Positions 8,732 through 18,351 of a stretch of DNA of 33,784 nucleotides are shown here, one piece after another (position 1 is the first letter of the stretch; every line of letters begins with the position of its first letter). The stretch is from positions 1-33,784 of the forward strand of contig NZ_JAGQBB010000025.1 in the NCBI RefSeq assembly GCF_024345415.1. The letters run 5' to 3'. Origin of the DNA: Synechococcus sp. Tobar12-5m-g. Its GTDB lineage: Bacteria > Cyanobacteriota > Cyanobacteriia > PCC-6307 > Cyanobiaceae. The notes beneath the pieces are model-generated. The model did not search any database. It saw only the letters and a program-made list of their open reading frames with translations, and was not told the DNA's origin. A program made the translations under genes and the position numbers.

Positions 8732-9382
8732 TCAGAGCACGGCGGCCAGGGCCACCAGGGCGAAAGCCACCGCCATCAGCACGGCGGTGGCGGTGCCGCT
8801 GTACAGCCGCTGGTTGAGGGCGACGCCACTGGCCCTCTCCTCCTGCTTGAGCTGTTGCTCCATCTGCTGGAGCTGGCGGTCGATGAAGCCTCGGGCGGCC
8901 TGGAGCTTCTGATCGGCGCTGGCCTGGGGCGGCACCTGGCCGGCCTGCTCCGCCTGGCGGATCAACTGCTCGATCACCTGGGGATTCTTGCTCTGCTGCC
9001 GGGCCATCTCCAGCTGGCTGCGCTTCGCCGCCAGGGCCTGGTCGGCCTGGGCGGTCAGCGCCCCATCCCCCGTGATCGACAGCGGCACAGCCACGGCCAG
9101 GGCCAGCGCCAGCAGCGCCGCCACCGCCATCACCAGCCAGCGCAGGGGGGTGCGGGGCTGATCCGGGTGATCGAGGCGGGAGCCGAACAGCACCAGCAGC
9201 AGACCCACCAGCGCCATCGGCGACTGGCTGATCAGCCGCTCCAGCACCAATTGGACGAAGGCCTGCTCCCCCCAGTTGCCCAGGACGGCCACCGCCATCA
9301 CCTGAAGCACCAGCAGCGCGACCAGGGTGAGGCCGAGCCACCTCAAGAGGTAGCCGAGCCGGCCAGGGGCGAGTGTGCTCAC
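8732..9382 (-). CDS. HpsJ-like membrane protein
   Basis: This is a 216-residue membrane protein with four predicted helices: about residues 10-32, 47-66, 80-101, and a hydrophobic C-terminus TAVLMAVAFALVALAAVL. A long polar, Gln-rich region of roughly 80 residues (QLEMARQQSKNPQVIEQLIRQ and following) lies between helices 3 and 4 and is probably coiled coil. This layout resembles cyanobacterial HpsJ-family proteins, first linked to hormogonium polysaccharide in filamentous species; in unicellular species the role is unclear. The start is GTG 9382, chosen because the frame above it is antisense to queG and there is no ATG. It diverges from queG with only 31 bases between starts and is probably the first gene of the run to argH. 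Confidence 0.62.
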   Translation of the reverse strand: MSTLAPGRLGYLLRWLGLTLVALLVLQVMAVAVLGNWGEQAFVQLVLERLISQSPMALVGLLLVLFGSRLDHPDQPRTPLRWLVMAVAALLALALAVAVPLSITGDGALTAQADQALAAKRSQLEMARQQSKNPQVIEQLIRQAEQAGQVPPQASADQKLQAARGFIDRQLQQMEQQLKQEERASGVALNQRLYSGTATAVLMAVAFALVALAAVL

Positions 9383-9413
9383 AGCAGAATGGTGAAGTGC
9401 CAGAACTTTACGG

Positions 9414-10382
9414 GTGAGCTCAGGTCCCGAACAGGCGCGGGCGGGGGCCGGAGCACTGGCCCTGGAGCTCAAGCGGCAAGCCGGCGCCCTGGGTTTCGAG
9501 CCGACGGGCATTGCCGCCGTGCCGGCCGGCGAGCGAATGCAGCTGCGCACCGCCTCCCTGCAGCGCTGGCTGGCGGCCGGCCACCAGGCCTCGATGGACT
9601 GGATGGCCGATCCAAAGCGTCAGCGGATCGAGGCCCTGCTGCCCGGGGTGCGCAGCCTGCTGGCGGTGGGGCTGAATTACCACGTGGCCGCCGAGCGGAT
9701 GGCCGGAACCCTGGCCGTGGCTCGCTACGGCTGGGGCCGCGACTACCACCGGGTGATCGATGGCCGCCTGCGTCAGCTGGGGCGTTGGCTTGAGCACCAG
9801 GCCCCAGGGGTGCGCTGGCGCGCCTGCGTCGACAGCGCCCCTCTCCTGGACAAGGCCTGGGCCGAGCAGGCCGGCCTGGGCTGGATCGGCAAGAACGGCA
9901 ACCTGATCCACCGACGGCGGGGCTCCTGGTTCCTGATCGGTCACCTGCTCACCAACCTGGAGCTGCCGGCCGACGCCCCGGCCGAACCCCTTTGCGGCAG
10001 CTGCAGCCGCTGCCTCGACGCCTGCCCCACCGGCGCCATCCCTGAACCGTTTGTGGTGGATGCCCGCCGCTGCATCGCCTTTCACACGATTGAGAACCGC
10101 GATCCCGCGTTGCCGGCGGCGATCAGCGCCGCCATGGGGCCCTGGGTGGCCGGCTGCGACATCTGCCAGGACGTGTGCCCCTGGAACCACCAACCCCTGA
10201 TCAGCAGCGCCGATCCGGATCTGCAGCCGCGGCCCTGGTTGTTGAACCTGAAGGCGGAGGAAGCCATGGGCTGGAGCGATGAGGACTGGGACCACCGGCT
10301 GCGCGCCTCCGCCCTGCGCCGCCTCAAACCGTGGATGTGGCGCCGCAATCTTCTGGCCAGCGGCGGCAGAGAGGGCCCCTAG
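9414..10382 (+). CDS. queG: epoxyqueuosine reductase QueG
   Basis: QueG is a cobalamin-dependent iron-sulfur enzyme that reduces epoxyqueuosine to queuosine in the wobble position of GUN-decoding tRNAs. The 322-residue protein contains the ferredoxin-like pair of [4Fe-4S] motifs: CGSCSRCLDACPTGAI (Cys 194, 197, 200, 204) and CDICQDVCPW (Cys 248, 251, 255), with another cysteine at 220. Upstream are ARYGWGRDYH, and VDSAPLLDKAWAEQAGLGW with the likely catalytic Asp at 140, followed by GKNGNLIH. The start is GTG 9414. It lies upstream of the TPR gene by 26 bases on the same strand. Confidence 0.94.
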   Translation: MSSGPEQARAGAGALALELKRQAGALGFEPTGIAAVPAGERMQLRTASLQRWLAAGHQASMDWMADPKRQRIEALLPGVRSLLAVGLNYHVAAERMAGTLAVARYGWGRDYHRVIDGRLRQLGRWLEHQAPGVRWRACVDSAPLLDKAWAEQAGLGWIGKNGNLIHRRRGSWFLIGHLLTNLELPADAPAEPLCGSCSRCLDACPTGAIPEPFVVDARRCIAFHTIENRDPALPAAISAAMGPWVAGCDICQDVCPWNHQPLISSADPDLQPRPWLLNLKAEEAMGWSDEDWDHRLRASALRRLKPWMWRRNLLASGGREGP

Positions 10383-10408
10383 GCTGGAATCTCGATTGAT
10401 CGGCTTGC

Positions 10409-11332
10409 ATGGCACCGCGCTGGTTCAGCACCCTGGCGGCGGCTCCGATGGCCCTGGCCATGGTCACGGGCGTGTCCACCGCCGTGGCGGCAGCGGCCCT
10501 ACCGGCGCGGGCCGTGATCCCATACGTCTATCTGCCCCGATCTGAAGAACTGGAGTCGGCTGGTCTGGGCATCGCCCAGGCGGCCAGCCGGCTGCTGCGG
10601 CTGGGCCAGGCCGAGGATGCCGCCCGCTTGGCGGGCCTGACCGTGCAGCTGTTGCCCAACGATCCCCGCGGCTGGGTGTTGCTGGCGGAGGCCCAGCTGC
10701 GCAGCAACCAGACGAAGCAGGCCGGGGTTTCCCTGGCCCGGGCCAAACAGCTCGACCCCAGCAACCCGGGCATCTGGTTCGCGGAGGGTTCCCTCGCCCT
10801 GCGGGATGGGAAGCCGCAACAGGCCGCCGGCTTGCTGGAGAAGGGGCTCCGGTTCGACGGCAAGAACGCCGGAGCCCATTTCGACCTGGGCAACGCCCAG
10901 CTGATGCTGAGCAATCCCAACGGCGCCCTGGTGGCCTTCAAGCGCGCCGCGGAGCTGCGCAAGGACTTCTGGGAGGCGATCAACAACCAGGGGCTGGTGC
11001 TCTATGAGCTCGGTCGCCCTGAGGAGGCGATCGAGCGCTGGCGCCGTTGCCTGACGATCAACGGCAAGGCGGCGGAACCGATGCTGGCCCTGGCTACGGC
11101 CTTGAACGCCAGTCCGGCCAGCCGGCAGGAGGCCCGGCAACTGGCGGGCTCGGCCCTGGCGATCGAGCCGAATTACGTGCTCGAGGCCTTCCAGAAGGAG
11201 CAGCTCTGGGGCCCCCGTCTGCGCAGCAGCACCAGGGCCCTGCTCAGCCAGCCGGAACTCAAAGGCGCCGTCGATCGGGCCAACGCCAATGCCACCGGTA
11301 CCACCGATTCCGGCGACGACGAGGAGAAGTAG
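10409..11332 (+). CDS. TPR-repeat protein with signal peptide
   Basis: This 307-residue protein has an N-terminal hydrophobic segment (MAPRWFSTLAAAPMALAM...ALPARA) that looks like a cleavable signal peptide or anchor. At least four or five tetratricopeptide repeats follow between about residues 50 and 250, visible as repeated A-x3-Y/F-P-x-W/A-x2-L patterns such as LLPNDPRGWVLLAEAQL, LDPSNPGIWFAEGSLAL, FDGKNAGAHFDLGNAQL and DFWEAINNQGLVLYELG. The C-terminus is polar and acidic. TPR arrays mediate protein-protein contacts; the partner is not known. It sits between queG and the topoisomerase gene in the same orientation, 77 bases before the latter. Confidence 0.8.
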   Translation: MAPRWFSTLAAAPMALAMVTGVSTAVAAAALPARAVIPYVYLPRSEELESAGLGIAQAASRLLRLGQAEDAARLAGLTVQLLPNDPRGWVLLAEAQLRSNQTKQAGVSLARAKQLDPSNPGIWFAEGSLALRDGKPQQAAGLLEKGLRFDGKNAGAHFDLGNAQLMLSNPNGALVAFKRAAELRKDFWEAINNQGLVLYELGRPEEAIERWRRCLTINGKAAEPMLALATALNASPASRQEARQLAGSALAIEPNYVLEAFQKEQLWGPRLRSSTRALLSQPELKGAVDRANANATGTTDSGDDEEK

Positions 11333-11409
11333 GGACACCTCCGGAGCCCTGGACTGCCCAGACGGGATCTGTAGGCTGAGCCCCTTCCGCCCTGAGACCC
11401 CAGACCCGG

Positions 11410-13863
11410 ATGGCTGAGGAGCGCGTTCTGCCGATTTCCCTGCATCAGGAGATGCAGCGCTCCTACCTCGAGTACGCGATGAGCGTGATCGTGGGACGGG
11501 CCCTTCCAGATGTCCGCGATGGGCTCAAACCGGTGCAGCGACGCATCCTCTTCGCCATGCAGGAGCTGGGCCTCACCCCGGATCGGCCCTACCGGAAATG
11601 CGCCCGGGTGGTGGGCGACGTGCTCGGCAAGTACCACCCCCACGGCGACCAGGCCGTTTACGACGCCCTGGTGCGCCTGGCCCAGACGTTCTCCAGCCGC
11701 CATCCCCTGCTCGACGGCCACGGCAACTTCGGCTCCGTCGATGACGACCCGCCGGCGGCGATGCGGTACACCGAGATTCGGTTGGCGCCAATTGCCAACG
11801 AAGGCCTGCTCGATGAGATCAGCAGCGACACCGTCGATTTCGCCCCCAACTTCGACGCCTCCCAGCAGGAACCGACGGTGCTGCCGGCCCTGCTCCCCTT
11901 TCTGCTGCTGAACGGCTGCACCGGCATTGCCGTGGGCATGGCCACCAGCATCCCGCCCCACAACCTGGCCGAAGTGGTGGATGCCCTGATCGCCCTGATC
12001 CGCAAGCCCGATCTCAGCGACGACAAGTTGCTGGAGCTGGTGCCCGGACCGGATTTTCCCACCGGCGGCGAGGTGCTCACCGGCAGCGGCGTCCGCGACA
12101 CCTATCTGAACGGCCGCGGCAGCATTCCGATGCGGGGCGTGGCCCACATTGAGGAGATGCAGCCCGGCAAGGGTCGCCACCGCCGCGGCGCCGTGGTGAT
12201 CACCGAGCTGCCCTACCAGCTCAGCAAGGCGGGCTGGATCGAGAAGCTGGCCGAGCAGGTGAACGAGGGCAAGATCGGTGGGATCGCCGACATCCGCGAC
12301 GAAAGCGACCGCGATGGCATGCGGGTGGTGGTGGAAGTGCGGCGCGATGGCGAACCGGAGAAGGTGCTGGCCGAGCTGCAGCGCCGCACCGCCCTGCAGA
12401 GCAACTTCGGCGCGATCCTGCTGGCGCTCGTGAACGGTCAGCCCAGACAGCTCAACCTGCGCCAGCTGCTGCAGCACTTCCTCGAATACCGGGAACTCAC
12501 CCTGGTGCGGCGCACGCGGCATTCCCTCAAGCGCACCGAAGACCGGCTCGAGGTGGTGGAGGGGCTGATCCGCGCCCTCGACTCCCTGCCGGAGGTGATC
12601 GAGCGGATTCAAGCCGCTAGCGATGCCGCCGCCGCCAAGGCCAGCCTGCAGGTCCACCTCGATCTGAGCGAGCGCCAGGCCGAGGCGGTGCTGGCCATGC
12701 CCCTGCGGCGGCTCACCAGCCTTGAGCAGGACGGCCTGCGCAAGGAGGCCGCCGAGCTGGCCCAGGAACGGGAGCGGCTGCGCCACCTGCTCGACAACCG
12801 CCAGTCCCTGCTCGACGCGATGGTGGTGGAGCTGCGCGGCCTCAAGAAGCGCTACGCCACTCCCCGCCGCACCCGGCTGGTGAGCGGCGGCGACGCATTG
12901 GTAGCCCAGCGGGCGGCCGCCACCCGTCCCACCACCGAGCTGCAACGGCAGCAGGCGCTCAACGCCCTGCCACCCGACGGACGGCTGTTGATCCAGGCCG
13001 ACGGCCAGCTGCGGGTGGTGGGAGCCCAGATGCTGGGGCGCCTCCATCTCGACGAAGCCGCCCCAATCGGCGACCATCCGGCACCGGCGCGGCTGATCCT
13101 GCCGATCAACACCAAACCTGCGCTGCTGGCCTTCAGTTCCAGCGGCCGGGTGGCCCTGCTGCGCTGGGAGTTCGCCGCCCAGCAAACCGGTGGGATCGAG
13201 AAGTTCCTGCCGGAAAGCCTGGCCGGTGATGCGGTGGTCCAGCTGCTTCCACTCAGCCGGGAGCCGCAGGGAAGCCTGGGGCTGCTCAGCAGCGACGGCC
13301 GCTTCAAACGCTTGCCGATCGAAACCTTCCTAGACCTCTCCGGCCGCGCCGCCACGGTTCTCAAACTGAAGGACGGCCTGCGCCTCTGCCGGGTGGTGGA
13401 GTGCCAGGAGGGCGACGACCTGGTGGTGGCCAGCAGCACCGGCCGCATGCTGCGCCTAGCGGTGAACGACGCCAACCTGCCGGTGATGGGAAAGACGGCC
13501 CAGGGGCCTGTGCTGATGCGGCTGTTGCCTGGTGAGGAGGTGGTGGGAGCCGCCTGCGGAGCCGCCAGTGCCGATCTGCTGCTGGCCAGCAGCCTTGGCC
13601 AGATCAAGCGCCTGCGGCTCGAGAGCCTTCGGCCCTGCGAGCGGGGCGATCTCGGCCAGATCGGCCTGCGGTTCGAGCGTCGCGAGGATGTCCTCGTGGA
13701 TCTGCAGCCCACCGCGGCGGTGGTGGCGGCGACGGTGTTGAGTGGGAGGAGCTTCCGCTTGCGGCTGGAGGAGCTGGAACGGCAGGACAGCCTGGGCTCA
13801 GGGCAGAGCTTCCCCCTCAAGCCAGGGGAGACGATCAAGGAGCTGGTGCCCCTGTTGGTGTAG
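11410..13863 (+). CDS. DNA gyrase/topoisomerase IV subunit A-type protein (ParC-like)
   Basis: This is the breakage-reunion subunit of a type IIA topoisomerase. The 817-residue protein contains the winged-helix region [13 protein letters not shown], the [19 protein letters not shown] helix, and the catalytic tyrosine at residue 120 in AAMRYTEIR. The tower/coiled-coil region (about 330-480) and a C-terminal beta-pinwheel of about 300 residues follow. I cannot find the glutamine/glycine-rich GyrA box (QRRGGKG type) in the C-terminal domain; the nearest element is SGRAATVLK. This argues for a topoisomerase IV-like or second GyrA-like subunit. The position equivalent to E. coli GyrA Ser83 is Gln81, while the Asp87 equivalent (Asp85) is kept. 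Its TAG stop is seven bases from the convergent modBC stop. Confidence 0.92.
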   Translation: MAEERVLPISLHQEMQRSYLEYAMSVIVGRALPDVRDGLKPVQRRILFAMQELGLTPDRPYRKCARVVGDVLGKYHPHGDQAVYDALVRLAQTFSSRHPLLDGHGNFGSVDDDPPAAMRYTEIRLAPIANEGLLDEISSDTVDFAPNFDASQQEPTVLPALLPFLLLNGCTGIAVGMATSIPPHNLAEVVDALIALIRKPDLSDDKLLELVPGPDFPTGGEVLTGSGVRDTYLNGRGSIPMRGVAHIEEMQPGKGRHRRGAVVITELPYQLSKAGWIEKLAEQVNEGKIGGIADIRDESDRDGMRVVVEVRRDGEPEKVLAELQRRTALQSNFGAILLALVNGQPRQLNLRQLLQHFLEYRELTLVRRTRHSLKRTEDRLEVVEGLIRALDSLPEVIERIQAASDAAAAKASLQVHLDLSERQAEAVLAMPLRRLTSLEQDGLRKEAAELAQERERLRHLLDNRQSLLDAMVVELRGLKKRYATPRRTRLVSGGDALVAQRAAATRPTTELQRQQALNALPPDGRLLIQADGQLRVVGAQMLGRLHLDEAAPIGDHPAPARLILPINTKPALLAFSSSGRVALLRWEFAAQQTGGIEKFLPESLAGDAVVQLLPLSREPQGSLGLLSSDGRFKRLPIETFLDLSGRAATVLKLKDGLRLCRVVECQEGDDLVVASSTGRMLRLAVNDANLPVMGKTAQGPVLMRLLPGEEVVGAACGAASADLLLASSLGQIKRLRLESLRPCERGDLGQIGLRFERREDVLVDLQPTAAVVAATVLSGRSFRLRLEELERQDSLGSGQSFPLKPGETIKELVPLLV

Positions 13864-13870
13864 GGGACCG

Positions 13871-15724
13871 TTAGCGATGCAGGGGCATGAGCTGGTCCTG
13901 GCGGGCCAGAAGGGTGAGCCGGTCGGGCTGGGAAGCCAGCTCGCGCCAGGATCGCTGGCTCACCTCCACATGAATCGGCTCCAGGGTCGTGGCCGTTGCC
14001 CCCTGCGGCACCACATAGACCGAGACCGTGAGGGCCCCCTCGCTGACATCCACCACCCGGCAGGGCCACCGATTGGCGGGGCTTTCCAGGTCTGACGCCG
14101 CGAAGGGACGCAGCTCCAGGTGGTTGGCACGAATGCCGATGGAGGTGGTGTCCCTGGGCCAGGGATGGTCCCGGTCCAGGGCAATCCCCCAGGCCGGCGC
14201 CCAAAGTTGGTGACGCGTGCGCCACTCCACCCGGGTGATGTTCTTGCAGCCGGTTAGGCGAGCCACTTCTCTGGAGAGCGGCTGATCGAAGACCCGGCGC
14301 TTCGGAGCATGGGTGAGCAACTGGCCCCGGCCGATCACCAGCAGCTCCTCGCTGAGGCGGTAGGCCTCGTCCATGTCATGGGACACCAGCAGCGAGGGAA
14401 CCCCTGATGCGTCGAGGACTTCGAGCATGTGGCGTTGGAGCTGCCTGCGCCGATGGGTGTCCTGGGAGGAGAAGGGCTCATCGAGCAGCAGCAGGTGCGG
14501 CTGGGTGACCAGGGCGCGGGCCAGGGCCACCCGTTGCTGCTGGCCTCCGGAGAGCTGGTCGGGGAAACGGTGGGCGAAGGGCAGCAGGTTCAGCGCTTCC
14601 AGTTGCACCCGGACCTGCTGCCGGCGGCGGGCCCGATCCCGAACAGCCAGGCCGAACGCCACGTTCCCCGCCACCGTGAGATGGGGGAACAGAGCGTAGT
14701 GCTGGAAGACGACGGCAATCCGCCGCTGCTGCAGGGGCCGATCGATCCCCAGGTCGCTGTCAAACAGCACCTGGCCGTTGAGGCAGATCCGCCCCCGGTC
14801 GGGGCGCTCCAGGCCGGCCAGGCAGCGCAGCAACAGGCTCTTGCCGGCGCCGGAGGCGCCGAGGATCGCCACCCGGGAGCAGGTGGTTTCGAACTGCAGG
14901 TGCAGCCGAAACGGGCCGTGGCGCCGGGCAAGATCCACCTGCAGGGCAAACGGTCGATCGCCAAGAGCGGGCTGGGCCGCCATGGTCTGGCCGGGCGTTG
15001 TTTGAGTGGGTGGAAGCTCTGCGGATGCTGGCTGCGCCGATCCAGCGACCGATCGCCACCGCGCACCGACCAGGATCCGCTGCACCAGGGCCAGGCAGAG
15101 GGCATTGAGCAGCAGAACCAGGCCGGTCCAGAACCAGGCCAGACGCAGATCGCCGGCATCGACCGCCGCGTAGATGGCCAGCGGCAGTGTCTGGGTGCGG
15201 CCGGGGATGTTGCCGGCCAGCATCAACGTGGTGCCGAACTCCCCGAGCGCCCGGGCGTAACTGAGGCTGATCCCCGCCAACAGCCCCGGCATCGCCAAGG
15301 GCAGGGTGATCTCCCGGATCACCCGCAGGGGCGTGGCACCGAGGCTGAGCGCCACCGCCGCCAGGGACGGGTCCGTCTGATCCAGGGCCGCCAGGGCCGT
15401 GCGATACATCAGCGGGAAGGAGACCACTGCGGCGCTCAGGACAACGGCCGGCCAGCTGAACACCAGCTGAAGCCCAAGCCGATGCAGCACCTGGCCGATC
15501 GGCCCGTAACGACCGAGCAGCTGCAACAGGATGAACCCCACCACCGTGGGCGGCAGGACCAGGGGCGTCAGCAGGAGCAGATCGGCGACGGTGCGGCGAG
15601 AACCCTGCCAGCGGTTGACCTGCAGGGCGGCCAGGAAGCCGAGCGGAGCGACGCAAACCACGGCCAACGCGGCGCTGCGCAGGGACAGCCAGAGCGGCGA
15701 TAGGCTTGGATCAGTGGGATTCAA
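13871..15724 (-). CDS. modBC: fused molybdate ABC transporter permease and ATPase ModBC
   Basis: A single 617-residue polypeptide joins the ModB permease and ModC ATPase of the high-affinity molybdate importer. The first ~230 residues hold five to six membrane helices and the EAA loop ([19 protein letters not shown], then [22 protein letters not shown], typical of ModB). A linker of ~45 residues precedes the ATPase, which has Walker A GASGAGKS, signature LSGGQQQR, Walker B LLLLDEP and the SHD H-loop. The last ~110 residues form a TOBE/Mop regulatory domain. The start is TTG 15724, overlapping the modA end by 14 bases; the longer frame to 15895 is antisense-like sequence. Such fusions are known in cyanobacteria. 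Confidence 0.93.
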   Translation of the reverse strand: MNPTDPSLSPLWLSLRSAALAVVCVAPLGFLAALQVNRWQGSRRTVADLLLLTPLVLPPTVVGFILLQLLGRYGPIGQVLHRLGLQLVFSWPAVVLSAAVVSFPLMYRTALAALDQTDPSLAAVALSLGATPLRVIREITLPLAMPGLLAGISLSYARALGEFGTTLMLAGNIPGRTQTLPLAIYAAVDAGDLRLAWFWTGLVLLLNALCLALVQRILVGARWRSVAGSAQPASAELPPTQTTPGQTMAAQPALGDRPFALQVDLARRHGPFRLHLQFETTCSRVAILGASGAGKSLLLRCLAGLERPDRGRICLNGQVLFDSDLGIDRPLQQRRIAVVFQHYALFPHLTVAGNVAFGLAVRDRARRRQQVRVQLEALNLLPFAHRFPDQLSGGQQQRVALARALVTQPHLLLLDEPFSSQDTHRRRQLQRHMLEVLDASGVPSLLVSHDMDEAYRLSEELLVIGRGQLLTHAPKRRVFDQPLSREVARLTGCKNITRVEWRTRHQLWAPAWGIALDRDHPWPRDTTSIGIRANHLELRPFAASDLESPANRWPCRVVDVSEGALTVSVYVVPQGATATTLEPIHVEVSQRSWRELASQPDRLTLLARQDQLMPLHR

Positions 15725-16553
15725 GTGCTGAGCTGGCCGGCAACGGTGAGAAGCCGTGGCGGAGAAACACCTGGTGGGCGGCTGGTGTGCTGAGCGAATC
15801 CAGAAACGCCCTGGCCCGGGCAGGCTGGCGGCTGGCCTTGAGAACGGCGCCCTGATAACGAATGGGGGCGTGACTGGCCGGTGGCGCTGCGGCAACGATC
15901 CTCAGGCCTGCCACCTGCAGGGCATCGCTGCGGTAGACGATGCCGGCATCGACATTGCCGGCGGCAACAGCATTGGCGACGGCCCGCACGGACCCCAGCG
16001 GGACAAGTTTGGGCTCTACCGCAGCCGTGAGCTTGTAGGACGCCAGGGTCTGCCGGGCGTAGTCACCGGCGGGAACGGTGCGATCACCGATGGCGATCCG
16101 GCCGATGGCCTTGCTGCCCAGACCCGAAAAGCTCAAACTCCGGATGGGAGATTGCGACGGAACCACCAGCACAAGCTGGTTGCCGATCAGGTTGCGCCGG
16201 GTGCCCGCCAGCAACAGCCCCGCCTTCTGGAGGGCATCCATCGGCCGTGGCCCGGCGGAAAGGAACACATCGACCGGAGCGCCCTGCTGAATCTGTTGCT
16301 GCAACACGCCCGAGGCAGCAAAGTTGAAGCGGGGCGTTTCCGCACCCTTTTGCCTGGCAAACGACTGGGCCAGGGCCTGGATCGGCTCTGTCAGGCTCGC
16401 CGCCGCGCTGACCAGCAGCGGAGGGGTGGAGGCTGCTCGAACGGCTCCCACGGCAACGAGAGCGGATCCCGCCAGGGCAACGATGATGCGTCTGAACGAC
16501 TCTCTGCGCGGAGCGTGAATGCACGTCGGCCGCCCCCTTGTCAGCTGGCTCAC
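15711..16553 (-). CDS. modA: molybdate ABC transporter substrate-binding protein ModA
   Basis: ModA is the periplasmic receptor that delivers molybdate or tungstate to ModBC. The 280-residue precursor has a signal region of basic residues followed by IIVALAGSALVAVGAVRAAS. The mature part shows family motifs: VSAAASLTEPIQALAQ, FNFAASGVLQQQIQQGAPVD, FLSAGPRPMDAL, NQLVLVVP, IGDRTVPAGDYARQTL and AVAAGNVDAGIVYRSDA. Binding serines are expected in AAASLT and AASGVL. The start is GTG 16553, with GGAG about 11 bases upstream. It is the first gene of the operon and overlaps modBC. A 228-base promoter region precedes it. Confidence 0.92.
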   Translation of the reverse strand: MSQLTRGRPTCIHAPRRESFRRIIVALAGSALVAVGAVRAASTPPLLVSAAASLTEPIQALAQSFARQKGAETPRFNFAASGVLQQQIQQGAPVDVFLSAGPRPMDALQKAGLLLAGTRRNLIGNQLVLVVPSQSPIRSLSFSGLGSKAIGRIAIGDRTVPAGDYARQTLASYKLTAAVEPKLVPLGSVRAVANAVAAGNVDAGIVYRSDALQVAGLRIVAAAPPASHAPIRYQGAVLKASRQPARARAFLDSLSTPAAHQVFLRHGFSPLPASSALESH

Positions 16554-16614
16554 CTTCAGCTCAGCTCCTTGGTGCCGGGGAGTTCAACTCTACCAACAGA
16601 TCCACTCCAGCGCT

Positions 16615-16633
16615 ATTGCAAGCGAATGGCAAT
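16615..16633. promoter_or_regulatory. inverted repeat upstream of modA, possible operator
   Basis: ATTGC (16615-16619) and GCAAT (16629-16633) form a 5-bp inverted repeat with a 9-base spacer, centred about 70 bases before the modA GTG. It lies in the 228-base gap 16554-16781 between modA and the amine oxidase stop, where I see no gene. It does not match the classical E. coli ModE consensus. A binding role is a guess based on symmetry and position. Confidence 0.22.
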
Positions 16634-16781
16634 CGTTGGGCTAGATATTGATCGTCTGCCGGACTTCTCGATGAACACTGATCCTTTGAGGCGGATCTGT
16701 TGAGGCAGACAGCATTGATCCGTTGGACTGTTGGTTCACGGGCACGGGCGATTCAAACCCCTGATTCATCCTGCCGCTGCC

Positions 16782-18218
16782 TCAGGGCAGAGCCAAACAA
16801 CTCAGAACCTCCAGGGCTGCCCGCTCCCCGGATTCCAGCGCCCCCTCCATGTAGCTCCTCCACTGGCTGGCCGTCTCGGTGCCGGCGAAGTGCACACGGC
16901 CGATCGGTTCCGCCAGGACCGGCTGCTGGGCCTCCTGGCAACCCAGACCCAGCCGGGAGGCGTAGCCACCCTGGGCCCAGGGGTCCTCCATCCAGTCGAT
17001 CGAATGGAAGACCAACGGGGCCGCTGGAACCTCGCCCAGGGACTGGCGGATGTGCTCCAGGATGAGCGCCTGGCGCGGGCCAGGCTCCAGGGCCGCCAGC
17101 CGCTCGGCGCGGGAGGCCGTGGCGAAGGCGATCAGGATGCCGGGGGAGCCCGCCGGGTTCGATCCATCGGCCAGATGTTCGATGAGCCCCTCTGGATCCA
17201 CCACCTGGCCACTGAGGCCGGCTCGGCGCCACCAGGCCTCGCCGTAGACGATCACCGTCTTGACCACACGCCCTTTCACGATGGCGCCGCGGTACCACTG
17301 GGCCCGGCGGGCCAGCTCGGCATCAAGCGCTATCGAAGCGAGCAGCTGGGGCGGGAGGGCGAGGATCACCCGCCGAGCCCGCAGCTGACCCTGGCGTGTG
17401 GTGAGCCTGACCGCACCGGCTTCCTGGTGAACGGCCAGTACCGGTGTCGCCAGCTCCAATTCGGCGCTGAGCCCACTGGCCAGTCGCCGGGCGATGGCCA
17501 TGGCGCCTCCCGGCAGGAAGGTGTGCTCGGCCCGGGCCAGGGCCGCCAGCCCGCCGATGTTGGCGAGTTGCTGGATCACCTCGTAACAGGACACCTCCTG
17601 GACCGACGCGCAAACGCCCTCCTCGACGGTCAGGCCTACCGCGTCGCGACCCTCCTGTGTCCACGCCTTCGCTTCCAGCCAGGTCGCGACGGGCAGGGCA
17701 TCGAGAGCCTGCCGCCGCGCTTCGGTTTGAGCCGAGGGAACGGCCAGCTGCCGGGCCTGTCGCTCCCGCCGAAGCAGGATCTGAAGTTCATCCAGCTTCG
17801 CCAGCCAGGTGGAGGGAGAGAAGCCGCGGGATGGAACCGGGTCGCCGCTCTCGATCCGGAGGGCCGTGCCCATGGAGTGGCTCTGGGCGGTGGCGAGGCC
17901 GAACTCCTTGACCAGGGCCTGGATGCGCCGCTGCCCCGGGGCGATCCACTGGGCGCCGAAATCGATCCAGGCGCTGTCTCCCAGCGGCTGGCTCCAGACA
18001 CGGCCGCCCACCCCGTCTCGTGCCTCCAGCAAGCGGACCGAAAACCCGCCCCGCTTGAGCTCTCGGGCGGCCATGAGGCCGGCCAGGCCGGCGCCCACCA
18101 GCGCCGCCTCGCATTTCTCCTCATAGTCATAGAGGGCATTGAACTGTGGGAAGGAAAGCCCTTCCTGGAACTGGATGAGGTTGCGGGGCCCATGACTGGG
18201 GTGGTAACTAAATACCAT
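16782..18218 (-). CDS. FAD-dependent amine oxidase family protein
   Basis: This is a flavin amine oxidase-type protein (monoamine oxidase / polyamine oxidase superfamily), probably soluble, with unknown substrate. The 478-residue protein carries the dinucleotide-binding motif VGAGLAGLMAARELKRGG from about residue 41, then LLEARDGVGGRVWS and DFGAQWIAPGQ. It ends with the FAD-contacting motif HFAGTETASQWRSYMEGALESGERAA typical of MAO-like enzymes. The usual flavin-linking cysteine context of human MAO is absent, so FAD is probably non-covalent. The start is ATG 18218 (a TTG precedes it directly); the first ~38 residues before the Rossmann strand are unusual and could mean a later true start, but I see no better codon. 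It lies on its own between modA and ileS. Confidence 0.87.
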   Translation of the reverse strand: MVFSYHPSHGPRNLIQFQEGLSFPQFNALYDYEEKCEAALVGAGLAGLMAARELKRGGFSVRLLEARDGVGGRVWSQPLGDSAWIDFGAQWIAPGQRRIQALVKEFGLATAQSHSMGTALRIESGDPVPSRGFSPSTWLAKLDELQILLRRERQARQLAVPSAQTEARRQALDALPVATWLEAKAWTQEGRDAVGLTVEEGVCASVQEVSCYEVIQQLANIGGLAALARAEHTFLPGGAMAIARRLASGLSAELELATPVLAVHQEAGAVRLTTRQGQLRARRVILALPPQLLASIALDAELARRAQWYRGAIVKGRVVKTVIVYGEAWWRRAGLSGQVVDPEGLIEHLADGSNPAGSPGILIAFATASRAERLAALEPGPRQALILEHIRQSLGEVPAAPLVFHSIDWMEDPWAQGGYASRLGLGCQEAQQPVLAEPIGRVHFAGTETASQWRSYMEGALESGERAALEVLSCLALP

Positions 18219-18351
18219 CAAATTCCCGAGCCGGGCCTTTGCGGAGCTTCCTGAGAAATCAAGTGACGCCTAGGCCAGGCTCACCAGGTGTGGACGTCCG
18301 CCGTGATGCCAGACCCGCGCCGCGAGTTTCCGATCACGCCCTGCCGATTGT

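Noticed and set aside
11173-13185. 670-aa minus-strand open frame
   Set aside because: Antisense shadow of the topoisomerase subunit A gene; composition is typical of reverse-frame translation.
16626-16703. 25-codon ATG frame in the modA upstream region
   Set aside because: Too short, no ribosome-binding signal that stands out, and it overlaps the possible operator and promoter of modA.
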